Assembly (NCBI RefSeq): GCF_003545715.1
Contig: NZ_QVNU01000012.1
Coordinates: forward strand, 31,125 to 95,124
Length of the DNA stretch: 64,000 bases
Direction of reading: 5' to 3'
Source of the DNA: Taibaiella koreensis
Lineage (GTDB): Bacteria; Bacteroidota; Bacteroidia; Chitinophagales; Chitinophagaceae
Part shown: positions 7,729 to 17,665 of the stretch, piece by piece
Position numbering within the stretch: the first letter of the stretch is position 1
Layout: every line of letters starts with the position of its first letter
Program-made: the position numbers and the translations under genes
Notes under the pieces: generated by a model
Told to the model about the DNA's origin: nothing
Seen by the model: the letters and a program-made list of their open reading frames with translations, nothing else
The model's database searches: none

Positions 7729-9549
7729 ATGAAATTATCTATAGCACTAGCTCCGGAGCATGCCGTAGCGCATTTGAACCCCGGCATATGGCAACAGGTA
7801 AACCGTTTGCACCTGCGCAAGATACTTGCCGAATTTGCCCACGAACGCATTATAAACCCGGAGCTTATCCGGCAGGAAGACGATTGGAACTACTACCGGC
7901 TTAGCAGCCGCGATGGCCATACGGTATATGATTTCAAGGCACGTATGCTGGCTTTAAATCATTGGTATATCGATACGGCATCCATTAACAGGCTATACCA
8001 GGGAGAAGCCGCAGCGCCCGACGCCATGGCCTTTGTATCCGCGTTCAGGGAAGAGATGGGCATTGCAGAAAGCATGCTACCCGTGTATATGGAAGAAGTA
8101 AGCAGCACATTGTGTGGCGCTGCTTATATGCAACACTATGGCAAGCCAACAGTAAACAGCCTGCTGGAAGCGGATTACCAGCAGATAGAAGGTACCATGA
8201 CCGGACATCCGCGCTTTATAGCCAACAACGGCCGTATCGGCTTTGATGCGGAGGACTACCGGCGTTATGCCCCCGAGACTGCACAGCCGTTCCCGCTGGT
8301 ATGGCTTGCCGGTCACAAAGGGGAAGCTATATTTTCCGGTATCAGCACGCTATCCTACGAACAGGTAATCCTGCAGGAGCTGGATGAAGAGACACAAACT
8401 GACTTCAAAGCACAGCTGGAAGCAAAGGGCTTACGGCCGGAAGATTATTTATTGCTACCGGTGCATCCCTGGCAATGGTTCAACAAGCTGTCGAACATCT
8501 TTGCTCCCGACATTGCCCGGAATCGCCTGGTATGCCTGGGATACAGCAAAGACAACTATCTGCCCCAGCAATCGATCCGTACCTTTTATAATACCAGCCA
8601 GCCCGACCGGTTTTATGTAAAGACCGCATTGGCTATCCTGAATATGGGTTATGTACGCGGCCTGTCCCCTTACTTTATGAAGACCAATCCGGGTATTAAT
8701 GAATGGCTGCATGATCTTATCGTGGATGATACTTACCTGCAGCAGAAAGGCTTTTGCATCCTGCGGGAAGTGGCCAGCGTAAGCTATGGTCATCGCCTGT
8801 TCAATGCCGCCATCCCGGAAGATAGTCCATATAAAAAAATGCTGGCCTGCCTGTGGCGGGAGAGCCCGGGACGCAAGCTTAAGCCCGGTCAGAAACTAAT
8901 GACCATGGCGGCCTTGCTTCATATCGATAACGACGGCGCTGCCCTCCTGCCGGAGCTGATCCAGGCTTCAGGACTGGATACCGCTTCCTGGTTAAAAAGA
9001 TACCTCGATAGTTATTTCAGCCCATTGCTGCATTGTTTTTACAAATGGGACCTGGTCTTTATGCCGCATGGTGAGAACCTGATCCTGGTAATGGAAGATC
9101 ACGTACCGGTAAGGGCCATTATGAAAGATATCGGCGAAGAAATATCCCTATTGAACCCGGACATGGAAGTGCCGGAAGTCGCACGCAGGCTAATGGTCCC
9201 GGTAACGGACGAAGCGCGTACACTGCCGCTCTTCACACAGGTATTTGATTCGATCCTGCGCTTCATCTCTGCGATACTGGTGGAACATACCGGCTTTCCC
9301 GAAACGGTGTTCTGGTCGCTGGTCGCCGATTGCATCCATGATTATCAGCAGTCCCATCCGGAGTACAAAACGGCTTATGAACGTTTTAACCTGTTTGTTC
9401 CCCATATACGGCCCGACGCGCTCAACAAGCTTCAGCTTAACAATAACCGTCAGCTGCGCAACCGGGCCAATCCTTTTATGGACCTGGCTACAGTGGGTAT
9501 ACTGGACAACCCGGTAGCCCCATTTAAAAACCAACCTGTCAATCTGTAA
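7729..9549 (+). CDS. IucA/IucC-type NIS siderophore synthetase, copy 2
   Basis: A 606-residue paralogue of the preceding gene, 25 bp downstream and colinear with it over its whole length. It keeps the standard 'GHPRFIANNGRIGF' block (about residues 160-173), 'PVHPWQWFNKL', 'LPQQSIRT' and the C-terminal 'MPHGENLILVMEDHVPVRA' block. By family it should be an ATP-dependent DesD/AlcC-like synthetase that oligomerises an N-hydroxy-N-acyl diamine. Two synthetases in one locus could catalyse successive steps or joinings. The division of labour is unknown. Confidence 0.93.
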   Translation: MKLSIALAPEHAVAHLNPGIWQQVNRLHLRKILAEFAHERIINPELIRQEDDWNYYRLSSRDGHTVYDFKARMLALNHWYIDTASINRLYQGEAAAPDAMAFVSAFREEMGIAESMLPVYMEEVSSTLCGAAYMQHYGKPTVNSLLEADYQQIEGTMTGHPRFIANNGRIGFDAEDYRRYAPETAQPFPLVWLAGHKGEAIFSGISTLSYEQVILQELDEETQTDFKAQLEAKGLRPEDYLLLPVHPWQWFNKLSNIFAPDIARNRLVCLGYSKDNYLPQQSIRTFYNTSQPDRFYVKTALAILNMGYVRGLSPYFMKTNPGINEWLHDLIVDDTYLQQKGFCILREVASVSYGHRLFNAAIPEDSPYKKMLACLWRESPGRKLKPGQKLMTMAALLHIDNDGAALLPELIQASGLDTASWLKRYLDSYFSPLLHCFYKWDLVFMPHGENLILVMEDHVPVRAIMKDIGEEISLLNPDMEVPEVARRLMVPVTDEARTLPLFTQVFDSILRFISAILVEHTGFPETVFWSLVADCIHDYQQSHPEYKTAYERFNLFVPHIRPDALNKLQLNNNRQLRNRANPFMDLATVGILDNPVAPFKNQPVNL

Positions 9550-9582
9550 CCATCATTCATATTTAAATTTACGATCCGCTAC

Positions 9583-11976
9583 ATGTCCCCGACATTTTAC
9601 CCCGATTGCTGCAAGCCCCTGCTGAAGCTGGCTTTGCCTGGTATGCTCACATTGTTCAGCCTGTTCCCCACTAACCTCCATGCCGCTGCATCCGAAGAAC
9701 GGTCGCAGATCCATGGTAAGGTGATCACCAGCGATGGCAAACCTGCTGCTTATTGCCACGTAAGTATTGAAGGTGTTACCAGCATACCGGTAGATGAGAA
9801 CGGGAACTACCTGCTCGAGGACCTGCAGCCGGGAACTTATACCCTTGTCGTGAGCTATGTAGGCCAGCAAAGGTCTTCTCATACGGTTACCGTTGCCGCC
9901 GGAGAAGATGCGTTGCAGGATTTCACTTTATCAGCCTCGGGTCAGCAACTGAACGAAATCATGATTGTAGGTGATAAATACACGATCTCGTCCCGGAAAG
10001 AAAGCCCCAACGTGGCTCGCATGCCCCTGAAGTACCTTGAAAACCCGCAGGTATATAGCGTGGTGGACAAAGAGCTTATTAAAGAGCAGATGGCATTGAC
10101 ACTTGATGAATCTTTTCGCAACGTACCCGGAGCCGCGCCCTCCAAGACTGGCGCTGGTATGCCGTCCTTCTTCTCCAGGGGTTTCCAGGCCAGTGAAAAC
10201 CTGCGCAATGGTATGGCGACCAACCTCCGTACGGGTATCGACCTTTCCCTGGTAGAAAGAGTAGAGACGATCAAAGGACCATCTGCCACGCTCTTTGGAT
10301 CGACAATGACTTCTTTCGGCGGCGTAGTCAACTACATCACCAAGAAACCTTACGACTACTTTGGCGGAGAAGTTTCCTATACCTACGGCAGCTTTGACCT
10401 GAGCCGCATTACTGCCGACATCAATACGCCGGTGAACAAAGACAGGACCCTGTTGTTCCGCATTAACCTCGCGGCGCAGAAGGAGAACAGCTTCCAGGAT
10501 CAGGGCAACGGCTCGACTTATGTGGTGGCTCCTTCGCTTACCTATAAAGTAAATGAGCGGCTTACGTTCAACTTTGACGCCGATATTCAGAAGTACCAGG
10601 GCACTACGCCAGCGGGGTGGTCGGTGGCCAAAGGCGTTACAGCCAAAGGCTTCGATGAGCTGAAGCTGGATTATAGGCGTTCGCTGCAAGACAACTCCCT
10701 CAAGAGCAATCAGACGTCGGGGAATGTATACGCGCAGGCGGCTTATAAGCTATCGGATAGCTGGACCTCGCAGACCAATTTCTCCTGGGGCATGGGTGAA
10801 TACAACGACTTGTTCATTTATGACCTGACCTGGATCAGCGACTCAACTGTAGCAAGGCCTATGCGTTCGTTTGCGCCGGACAAATCGGGCAGACAACATA
10901 TCCAGCAAAACTTCATCGGCGATTTTCTTATCGGATCGCTACGCAACCGGGTGGTGATCGGCGCCGACTATATGGGCCAATACCGTAATGTAAAATATAC
11001 CTATCTGCCCACTGATACAGTGAACATCAATAAGGCTACACCTTCGGCCCGTATCCAGGACATCGAGAACAAGCTGGGTAATATGAGCACGCCCGAGAAC
11101 CAATACAAGCAATACACTTACAGCGCCTATATATCCGACGTGCTCAACTTTACAGATAACTTGATGGCCATGGCCAGCCTTAGGGTCGATCACTTTGTAA
11201 ACAAAGGCGTGTACAACACACTCACCGGCATTACGACCGGGGATTATAACCAGACGGCATTCTCACCCAAGTTCGGACTGGTATACCAACCGGTCAAAGA
11301 AAAAGTAGCATTGTTTGCCAATTATATGAACGGCTTCAAAAATGTGGCCAATGCTATTCAGCCGGATGGCAGCACATCCGTATTCAAGCCACAGCAGGCC
11401 AACCAGTGGGAAGCAGGAGCCAAGCTTACCCTTATGGAAGGCAAATTGAGCGCCACGATAAGCTATTATGACATCCGGGTAAGCAATGCGACCATGCCGG
11501 AGCTCCGGGATGGCAAAACCTTTACCATACAAGACGGAACACAACAGAGCAAAGGCGTGGAAGCTGAGCTGATCGCCAGCCCCCTACCCGGGCTCAACCT
11601 TATTGCAGGATACGGCTACAACGATAATCAATTTACACGGGCCGCGGCCAATATCGAGGGGAAACGCGCACTGGGCACTCCAAAACATGTGGGCAATGTA
11701 TGGATGACCTATACACTGCTCGATGGACCCGTTAAAGGTATCGGCATCGGTGGCGGACTAATGTATGTATCGGAAGTGTTCCAGGATAACCAAAATACGT
11801 TCACCCTACCCGCTTACACCATGGTTGACGCGACAATGTTTTACAACAGGCCCAAGTACCGCATCAGCTTTAAGATGAACAATATACTGGATGAAAAATA
11901 CTGGGTAAGCGACGGTTTTTATTCGCGGCCGCAAAAGACCAGGAACTTCCTGGTCAGCATTGCCTATAAATTCTAA
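9583..11976 (+). CDS. TonB-dependent siderophore receptor
   Basis: A 797-residue outer-membrane receptor. After a signal peptide (about residues 1-33) comes a carboxypeptidase-regulatory-like domain (about 38-125, 'IHGKVITSDGKPAAYCHVSIEG'), which is a Bacteroidota hallmark. The plug domain follows (about 140-260, with 'VERVETIKGPSATLFGS'), then a beta-barrel ending in the aromatic C-terminal strand 'RNFLVSIAYKF'. The family imports ferric siderophores with TonB energy. Its position 33 bp after the two synthetases suggests that it imports the product of this cluster. It is of FhuA/FpvA (TIGR01783-like) type rather than SusC length. Confidence 0.93.
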   Translation: MSPTFYPDCCKPLLKLALPGMLTLFSLFPTNLHAAASEERSQIHGKVITSDGKPAAYCHVSIEGVTSIPVDENGNYLLEDLQPGTYTLVVSYVGQQRSSHTVTVAAGEDALQDFTLSASGQQLNEIMIVGDKYTISSRKESPNVARMPLKYLENPQVYSVVDKELIKEQMALTLDESFRNVPGAAPSKTGAGMPSFFSRGFQASENLRNGMATNLRTGIDLSLVERVETIKGPSATLFGSTMTSFGGVVNYITKKPYDYFGGEVSYTYGSFDLSRITADINTPVNKDRTLLFRINLAAQKENSFQDQGNGSTYVVAPSLTYKVNERLTFNFDADIQKYQGTTPAGWSVAKGVTAKGFDELKLDYRRSLQDNSLKSNQTSGNVYAQAAYKLSDSWTSQTNFSWGMGEYNDLFIYDLTWISDSTVARPMRSFAPDKSGRQHIQQNFIGDFLIGSLRNRVVIGADYMGQYRNVKYTYLPTDTVNINKATPSARIQDIENKLGNMSTPENQYKQYTYSAYISDVLNFTDNLMAMASLRVDHFVNKGVYNTLTGITTGDYNQTAFSPKFGLVYQPVKEKVALFANYMNGFKNVANAIQPDGSTSVFKPQQANQWEAGAKLTLMEGKLSATISYYDIRVSNATMPELRDGKTFTIQDGTQQSKGVEAELIASPLPGLNLIAGYGYNDNQFTRAAANIEGKRALGTPKHVGNVWMTYTLLDGPVKGIGIGGGLMYVSEVFQDNQNTFTLPAYTMVDATMFYNRPKYRISFKMNNILDEKYWVSDGFYSRPQKTRNFLVSIAYKF

Positions 11977-12002
11977 GCCGTTAGCATAACTACCAAACAA
12001 CG

Positions 12003-12036
12003 TCCCTATAGGGCGTAAATCTACGCCCTGTAGGGA
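12003..12036. promoter_or_regulatory. Intra-operon 15-bp inverted repeat after the receptor gene
   Basis: TCCCTATAGGGCGTA (12003-12017) pairs with TACGCCCTGTAGGGA (12022-12036) around an AATC loop, with one G-T wobble. There is no T tract, so it is more like an mRNA-stabilising hairpin or an attenuator than a terminator. It sits between the receptor and the downstream biosynthetic genes. Confidence 0.6.
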
Positions 12037-12051
12037 TCAAACACCAAAGCA

Positions 12052-13251
12052 ATGGCAATCAGATTATCAGACTGGATACGACAGCGCAGGCTGATCGCAG
12101 GGATTGTGCTGTCCCTGGCTATACTGGACCATACCCGGCTTTTCTTTCACTACTGGAACACCCAACCGGTTGACCTGGCACACCCCGATCTGGCCCTTTT
12201 CTTCACCCGGTTCAGTGCATACTTCTTCGCACCGGCCGCATTTCTGCTCACCGGCATTGATCTTTACATCAAAGGCCTGCAACGCAGCAAAGCGCAAAAC
12301 GCCCGGCTATGGATACGGAATGGTATCGTATTGATCCTGGTCGAGCTGCTGATCAACAATTTTCTCTACACTTTCGATCCTTACTACCGAACCATCGGTT
12401 TATATATCATCGGTATCATGGGCCTCAGCATGGTCCTGCTCGCCATACTGCAATACCTGCCGCCGGCGTGGCTTGCCTGTATAGCATTACTGATCATCGC
12501 CAGTCACGATTACCTGAATCACATAACGGCCACAGGCCATTCGGTCAAGGCGGTCGCCTGGTATATACTGCACCAGCAGCAGTATATCTTATTGCGTGAC
12601 CATCTTTATACGATAAACTATACGGTACTTCCCTGGACCGCGTTGTTATGCCTGGCTTACGCATTGGGGCGTTATGTATACCATACGCCACAGGAAACCC
12701 TGAGGAAGACTGCTATAAATATGGCTGTGTTGCTATGTCTGGCCTTCTTTATATTAAGAATGACCAATCTTTACGGTGACAAAACGCCCTGGGCTAAGCA
12801 GGATACCTGGAGTGCTACGCTTATCTCCTTTTTCAATGTGACCAAATACCCGGCATCCCTCGATTACCTCTGCATTACCTTGGGACCGCTGTCGCTGCTT
12901 TTTGCGCTTACCCTAAAACCCTTATCCGGCCTGCCCTTCCGGTTCTTTTCCGTATTGGGAAACAGGCCGCTAATGGTCTACCTGGTCAGCACCTTTATTA
13001 TCCACCTTTCGGCAATGTTTGCCGTAACGCTGCAGGGATTGCCATGGTCTGCCATGGTCATAACGCCTTCTTCTTATAAACCCGGCCATGCGTTATATGG
13101 CTACGGTCACTCCCTGGCTAGTGTATATGGAATATGGCTCCTGGTACTCCTTGTCCAGTATGGTTTATGCCGCCTTGCAGCAGCCGGCCCGGGCTTGAGG
13201 CAGCAACGAAGAAAGGCATCTTCCACCGCAGCAGAAATCACCGCATTATAA
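12052..13251 (+). CDS. Integral membrane DUF1624/HGSNAT-like acyltransferase
   Basis: A 399-residue polytopic membrane protein with about 9-10 hydrophobic segments. It opens in the manner of heparan-alpha-glucosaminide N-acetyltransferase-like (DUF1624) proteins, with 'LAILDHTRLFFHYW' near residues 20-35. The conserved Asp-His pair there (usually D-H-x-R) is visible. Members transfer acyl groups across or at the membrane. Here it lies inside the siderophore operon, 75 bp after the receptor and 40 bp before the decarboxylase. A role in acylating or handling the siderophore or its precursor is possible but unproven. Confidence 0.7.
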   Translation: MAIRLSDWIRQRRLIAGIVLSLAILDHTRLFFHYWNTQPVDLAHPDLALFFTRFSAYFFAPAAFLLTGIDLYIKGLQRSKAQNARLWIRNGIVLILVELLINNFLYTFDPYYRTIGLYIIGIMGLSMVLLAILQYLPPAWLACIALLIIASHDYLNHITATGHSVKAVAWYILHQQQYILLRDHLYTINYTVLPWTALLCLAYALGRYVYHTPQETLRKTAINMAVLLCLAFFILRMTNLYGDKTPWAKQDTWSATLISFFNVTKYPASLDYLCITLGPLSLLFALTLKPLSGLPFRFFSVLGNRPLMVYLVSTFIIHLSAMFAVTLQGLPWSAMVITPSSYKPGHALYGYGHSLASVYGIWLLVLLVQYGLCRLAAAGPGLRQQRRKASSTAAEITAL

Positions 13252-13291
13252 ATACAGTCCAGATATAAAAAACAACCAGACAAACACAAAT

Positions 13292-14824
13292 ATGGAACAA
13301 TTAAGCTATCACAGTCCTATGGAGATGGCGCCGGCGATCCCCGATGCTGCCGCAGAAGCCTTTCCCGGCATTTTCAATCAGCAGTCGACAGATATTTACA
13401 GCAAAGCCATGGCAAAGGCAAAATCCGTTGTACTGCAATTTCTGGAACAGCAGCAACGGCCCTTTAGCGGCATCAGCGTTGCACAGCTAAATGAGCTTTT
13501 CGACACAGTGGACTTCGACACACCGCTGCAGGACTACGATGCCCTGTTGCAGGAAGTGCAGGAGCTCTATGTCAACCATGCTACAGCCTTTCATCTGCCG
13601 CAATACATCGCGCACCTTAACTGCCCTGTGGTGATCCCGGCGCTGGTGGCAGAGGTCCTGATCAGTGCCATCAATTCTTCCCAGGATACCTGGGACCAGA
13701 GCGCGGGCGGGACTTTAATGGAGCAACGGTTAATCGACTGGACCGCCACCCAGATCGGTTTCGGCGCCTATGCCGATGGTGTATTTACATCGGGAGGCAC
13801 CCTCAGCAACCTGATGGGCATGCTGTTGGCAAGAGATCATTTTGCCCAGGAACGCTTTGCGCACAATATTAAAAAGAGTGGGAATCCTTCGGAGGCAGGC
13901 CGGTTCCGGGTCTTCGTTTCTGAAAAATCCCATTTCAGCAATCTTAAAAATGCCTCCTTGCTTGGCCTGGGTGAGCAAGGTATCGTAAAAATAAGTACCG
14001 ATCAGCGCTTCCGGATGGACGTCGCATCCCTGCAGGCAGCGATCGAAGCCGAGCTGGCACAGGGCAATATTCCTATCGCCGTTATTGCAACAGCCGGCAC
14101 TACCGATTTTGGTAATATCGATCCGCTGGAACCGATAGCCCGGCTGGCTGAGCGCTACAACATCTGGATGCATGTAGATGCCGCCTATGGATGCGGCCTG
14201 CTCCTTAGCAATAAATACCGGGATCTGTTGCATGGCATCGAACTTGCAGATTCGGTAACGATCGACTATCATAAGTCCTTTTTCCAGCCAGTAAGCAGCA
14301 GCGCCTTTATTGTAAGGCATCGCAACCTGCTTAAGATCATCAGGCACCACGCCGATTATCTCAATCCCGAAGACCAGGATTATGAAGAGCATCCCTCCCT
14401 GGTAAACAAGAGCGTAACACAGGTAACCCGGCGCTTCGATGCACTCAAGCTATGGTGTACGCTACGCATGCTGGGTAGGGAAGAGCTGGGAAGGTATATC
14501 GATACCATTATCGAAACCACTGCCGAGGCTGCCGCATTGATTGAAGCCGATCCCGAATTTGACCTGCTTTGCGATTCGGATATCAGCGCGCTTTTGTTCC
14601 GCTATGTTCCCGGTGATATACCAGTCGAAGAAAGCGACGCGCTCAACACTTATATCAAAAAGGCCATGTTCCGGAGCGGTGAGGTAATGGTAGCCAGCAC
14701 AAAGGTGAATGATCGTTTTTACCTGAAATTTACCCTGCTCAATCCTGCGACCACCATCGAAGATGTCAGGAGCATTCTTCAAACCATTAAACAATACGGC
14801 GAAACGTTCTATGCAATCTCTTAA
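13292..14824 (+). CDS. PLP-dependent amino acid decarboxylase (DesA/diaminobutyrate type)
   Basis: A 510-residue group II PLP decarboxylase. Visible motifs are 'TSGGTLSNLMGMLLARD' (about 166-182), the PLP-Asp in 'HVDAAYG' (D296) and the Schiff-base lysine in 'DYHKSFF' (K328). In NIS hydroxamate pathways such an enzyme makes cadaverine or putrescine from lysine or ornithine, the first step (DesA, RhbB, PubB-associated enzymes). Lysine, ornithine and diaminobutyrate cannot be distinguished from sequence alone. The stop overlaps the next gene by 14 bp. Confidence 0.88.
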   Translation: MEQLSYHSPMEMAPAIPDAAAEAFPGIFNQQSTDIYSKAMAKAKSVVLQFLEQQQRPFSGISVAQLNELFDTVDFDTPLQDYDALLQEVQELYVNHATAFHLPQYIAHLNCPVVIPALVAEVLISAINSSQDTWDQSAGGTLMEQRLIDWTATQIGFGAYADGVFTSGGTLSNLMGMLLARDHFAQERFAHNIKKSGNPSEAGRFRVFVSEKSHFSNLKNASLLGLGEQGIVKISTDQRFRMDVASLQAAIEAELAQGNIPIAVIATAGTTDFGNIDPLEPIARLAERYNIWMHVDAAYGCGLLLSNKYRDLLHGIELADSVTIDYHKSFFQPVSSSAFIVRHRNLLKIIRHHADYLNPEDQDYEEHPSLVNKSVTQVTRRFDALKLWCTLRMLGREELGRYIDTIIETTAEAAALIEADPEFDLLCDSDISALLFRYVPGDIPVEESDALNTYIKKAMFRSGEVMVASTKVNDRFYLKFTLLNPATTIEDVRSILQTIKQYGETFYAIS

Positions 14825-16364
14825 AGACAGCACCGGTATCGATGTCCTGCTCAATGCTTACTGCAGGGAGTTCCGCAATTGGGCGCCATATATAGGGCCG
14901 GCTGTATACGATAAGGCCTTGCGGGATAAGATGCAGCAATGTGATACCCGCCTATATATCCGCATCGACTTTACAATGCAGGGCAGCGAAGTATTTGTGC
15001 CGGTAGCCTACCAATCGCTGACCGGAGATCACTTGTTTGCAGGGCCGGCATGGGAGCGTATTCCGGAAGACAATACGATACACATACTTAGTGCTGAACG
15101 CTTCTATATGCTTGCTTCCGCCTATGCTACAGAACGCCTACAAACTTCATGTACCGGGGCATTTGCTATGACTGATTCCATTGCCCTTGTCGCACCGGCA
15201 AACGGATGGTATCGTCCCGAAGACCTTACAAGTGCGCAGGCCGGCACACCGCTGATCGTATCGTTGCTTACCCGCAGCTCCGGTTCCCCGGTATCAGAAG
15301 AACGGCTGCTACGCTGGTTTATACGTTATACCACACAGGTGCTGCCACAGCTGGTACAGGATGCCGGAACCGATCGTTATACCTTTCCTTCCATTCAAAT
15401 CCGGATAGACGAAGAGGGCTTCCCTTCCGGATGCCGGATTGCAGAAGGTACAGACGGGCGTGGTCACTGGATGCATCATATTCTTTCCGCCTTTATGCCG
15501 CTTGTCGCTACAATAGGCAGACAGGGCCTTATGGGCGAGCACGACCTGCTTAAAGCACTGTACGCCCAGTTCAAAATACAGGCAGCCAATGATACAGAAA
15601 GCCCCTTGCAGCAGTTGCTGTCTCAGCGGAATATCATGTGTACGGGTCGTTTGCTTACCGGCGAAAATTATACCATAAGCTACCCCAATCCCTTACAGGA
15701 ATATTTCCGGACCAGACACATCCTTATGCCTGAAAATAAGGAACCGGTGTTTCAACGGTATTTTCCCAAAGAAGACATCACCGTGAGCATCCGCCCTTTT
15801 GACCATGACCGGGATATGGAAAGAGTCTATGAATGGTTCCATGCCGAGCATGCTAAACCCATCTGGAAAATGGACTGGCCGATGGAACAGCTGGAACTGT
15901 TTTACCGTACCATAACCGCCAATGAAGCCGCGCACAGCTTTATCGGGGAGATCAATGGCGAGCCCACCTTCAACCTCGAAGTGTATTGGGCGACCAGGGA
16001 CCTCCTGGGCGAATACTATGCTGTACAGCCCGGAGACTATGGCACGCATCTCCTGATCGCACCTACAGACAAAAAAAAGAAGTTCCCCTCTGCTACTATG
16101 CAAACCATACTGGACTGGCTCTTTACTGAGCCCCTGATCGACAGGCTGGTAGGCGAAGGATCGGTGGAATCGGTTGCCGCATTGATGAATAAGGTACATG
16201 TAGGTTTCCGCCTGGACAGCGTGCTGGAGATGCCCCATAAGCGTTCCCACCTTAACTTTTGCCGCCGGGAATGGTATTGGGAACGTTTCCCCGAAAACAG
16301 AAATTTTACACTAACCGCTCCAACGCACAAAACAACATTACATGAACCCGCAGCAAGTATATGA
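14811..16364 (+). CDS. GNAT N-acyltransferase (IucB/RhbD/AlcB-like) with extra N-terminal domain
   Basis: A 517-residue protein. The C-terminal part (about residues 320-505) is an IucB/AlcB-type GNAT that N-acylates an N-hydroxylated diamine. It has 'SIRPFDHDRDMERVYEWFH', 'PTFNLEVYWATRD', 'YGTHLLIAP' and the terminal 'LNFCRREWYWERF'. The N-terminal 300 residues are not part of a normal GNAT. They show a degenerate pattern like the C-terminal FhuF-like domain of IucA/IucC ('WFIRYTTQVLPQLV', '..QRNIMCTGRLLTGE'). Start 14811 is preferred because the frame upstream lies inside the decarboxylase. It overlaps both neighbours (14 and 23 bp), so it is translationally coupled. Confidence 0.83.
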   Translation: MQSLKDSTGIDVLLNAYCREFRNWAPYIGPAVYDKALRDKMQQCDTRLYIRIDFTMQGSEVFVPVAYQSLTGDHLFAGPAWERIPEDNTIHILSAERFYMLASAYATERLQTSCTGAFAMTDSIALVAPANGWYRPEDLTSAQAGTPLIVSLLTRSSGSPVSEERLLRWFIRYTTQVLPQLVQDAGTDRYTFPSIQIRIDEEGFPSGCRIAEGTDGRGHWMHHILSAFMPLVATIGRQGLMGEHDLLKALYAQFKIQAANDTESPLQQLLSQRNIMCTGRLLTGENYTISYPNPLQEYFRTRHILMPENKEPVFQRYFPKEDITVSIRPFDHDRDMERVYEWFHAEHAKPIWKMDWPMEQLELFYRTITANEAAHSFIGEINGEPTFNLEVYWATRDLLGEYYAVQPGDYGTHLLIAPTDKKKKFPSATMQTILDWLFTEPLIDRLVGEGSVESVAALMNKVHVGFRLDSVLEMPHKRSHLNFCRREWYWERFPENRNFTLTAPTHKTTLHEPAASI

Positions 16365-17652
16365 TATCATCGGCATCGGCATTGGCCCCTTTAATCTTGG
16401 ACTGGCCGCGCTCAGTGCACCGGTAGAAGGACTGAATACGCTTTTCCTGGATCAGTCGGTATCGTTCGACTGGCATCCGGGCCTCATGCTCGACGACGCC
16501 ACCTTACAGGTACCCTTTATGGCCGACCTGGTCACTATGGCAGATCCCACCAGCCCCTATAGCCTCCTCAATTATCTGAAGCAAAACAACCGGATCTACA
16601 AGTTCTATATACGGGAAAGCTTTTTCGTATACCGTCGCGAGTATAATCTGTATTGCCAATGGGTCGCTGAACAGCTTGATAACTGCCGCTTCGGCCAAAA
16701 AGTAGTACAGATAGATTACGAAGGCGGCATTTACCAGGTCACTTCCGAAGACACCCGCAGCGGCGCTACCAGCTTTCTTCTGTGTCGTAAGCTGGTGCTG
16801 GGCACCGGTACACAGCCTTATATACCCGAAGCGATAAGAAAAGCAAGGCCGGACCGGCTCATTCATACGGCCGACTATCTGCATCGCAAAACAGAAGTAG
16901 TGCAACAACAATCGGTAACGATCGTAGGCTCGGGGCAGAGCGCTGCGGAGATCTTCCGCGACCTGCTGCCCGAAACAAGGAAAGGTCTGCAGCTCAACTG
17001 GATTACCCGTTCAGGGCGGTTCTTCCCATTGGAAAACCATGCCAAGCTTACCCTGGAGATGACTTCTCCTGATTATGTAGACTATTTCTATACCCTATCC
17101 GAAGCGGTGAAAAAGAATTTACTGACCACACAGCAATCCTTGTACAAGGGCATCAACTACGACCTGATCAACGATATCTACAACAGCATGTACGCGATAG
17201 AGCTTGCAGATGGCAGCGTCAATGCAAGCCTAAGGTGTAACAGCAGCCTGCAGGCCATCCGTACCGGGGATAACGGGCAGCATGTGCTTACCTTTCACCA
17301 GGAAGAGCAGGACCTGTCTTTCGAACTGCCCACCCAATACGTCATTATGGCTACCGGCTATAAGTACCGGGAGCCGGGTTTTCTCCGCAACATACAAGAC
17401 CGTATCCAACGCAACCCGGACGGTAGCTTCGCGGTACACCGCAACTACAGCATCGACCAGGATGCCTCGGATATTTATGTACAGAATGCAGAGCTGCATA
17501 CGCATGGTTTTGTGAGCCCCGACCTGGGTATGGGCGCTTACCGCAACGCTTTTATCCTGAACGACGTGCTGGGTAAAGAAGTGTACCGGGTCGAGCAAAA
17601 GATCGCCTTCCAGCAATTTGAAGCCACCACAGCGATATTACAACCAGCCTAA
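16342..17652 (+). CDS. Lysine/ornithine/diamine N-monooxygenase (IucD/AlcA/DesB family)
   Basis: A 436-residue flavin N-hydroxylase. The FAD motif is 'GIGIGPFNLGLAAL' (residues 11-24). The NADPH motif is 'TIVGSGQSAAEIF' (about 193-205). The C-terminal 'ATGYKYREPGFL' block has the family's ATG motif. It would hydroxylate the primary amine of the diamine made by the upstream decarboxylase, giving the N-OH that becomes the hydroxamate ligand. The start overlaps the acyltransferase gene by 23 bp. Confidence 0.93.
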   Translation: MNPQQVYDIIGIGIGPFNLGLAALSAPVEGLNTLFLDQSVSFDWHPGLMLDDATLQVPFMADLVTMADPTSPYSLLNYLKQNNRIYKFYIRESFFVYRREYNLYCQWVAEQLDNCRFGQKVVQIDYEGGIYQVTSEDTRSGATSFLLCRKLVLGTGTQPYIPEAIRKARPDRLIHTADYLHRKTEVVQQQSVTIVGSGQSAAEIFRDLLPETRKGLQLNWITRSGRFFPLENHAKLTLEMTSPDYVDYFYTLSEAVKKNLLTTQQSLYKGINYDLINDIYNSMYAIELADGSVNASLRCNSSLQAIRTGDNGQHVLTFHQEEQDLSFELPTQYVIMATGYKYREPGFLRNIQDRIQRNPDGSFAVHRNYSIDQDASDIYVQNAELHTHGFVSPDLGMGAYRNAFILNDVLGKEVYRVEQKIAFQQFEATTAILQPA

Positions 17653-17665
17653 CCGGACAAACATC

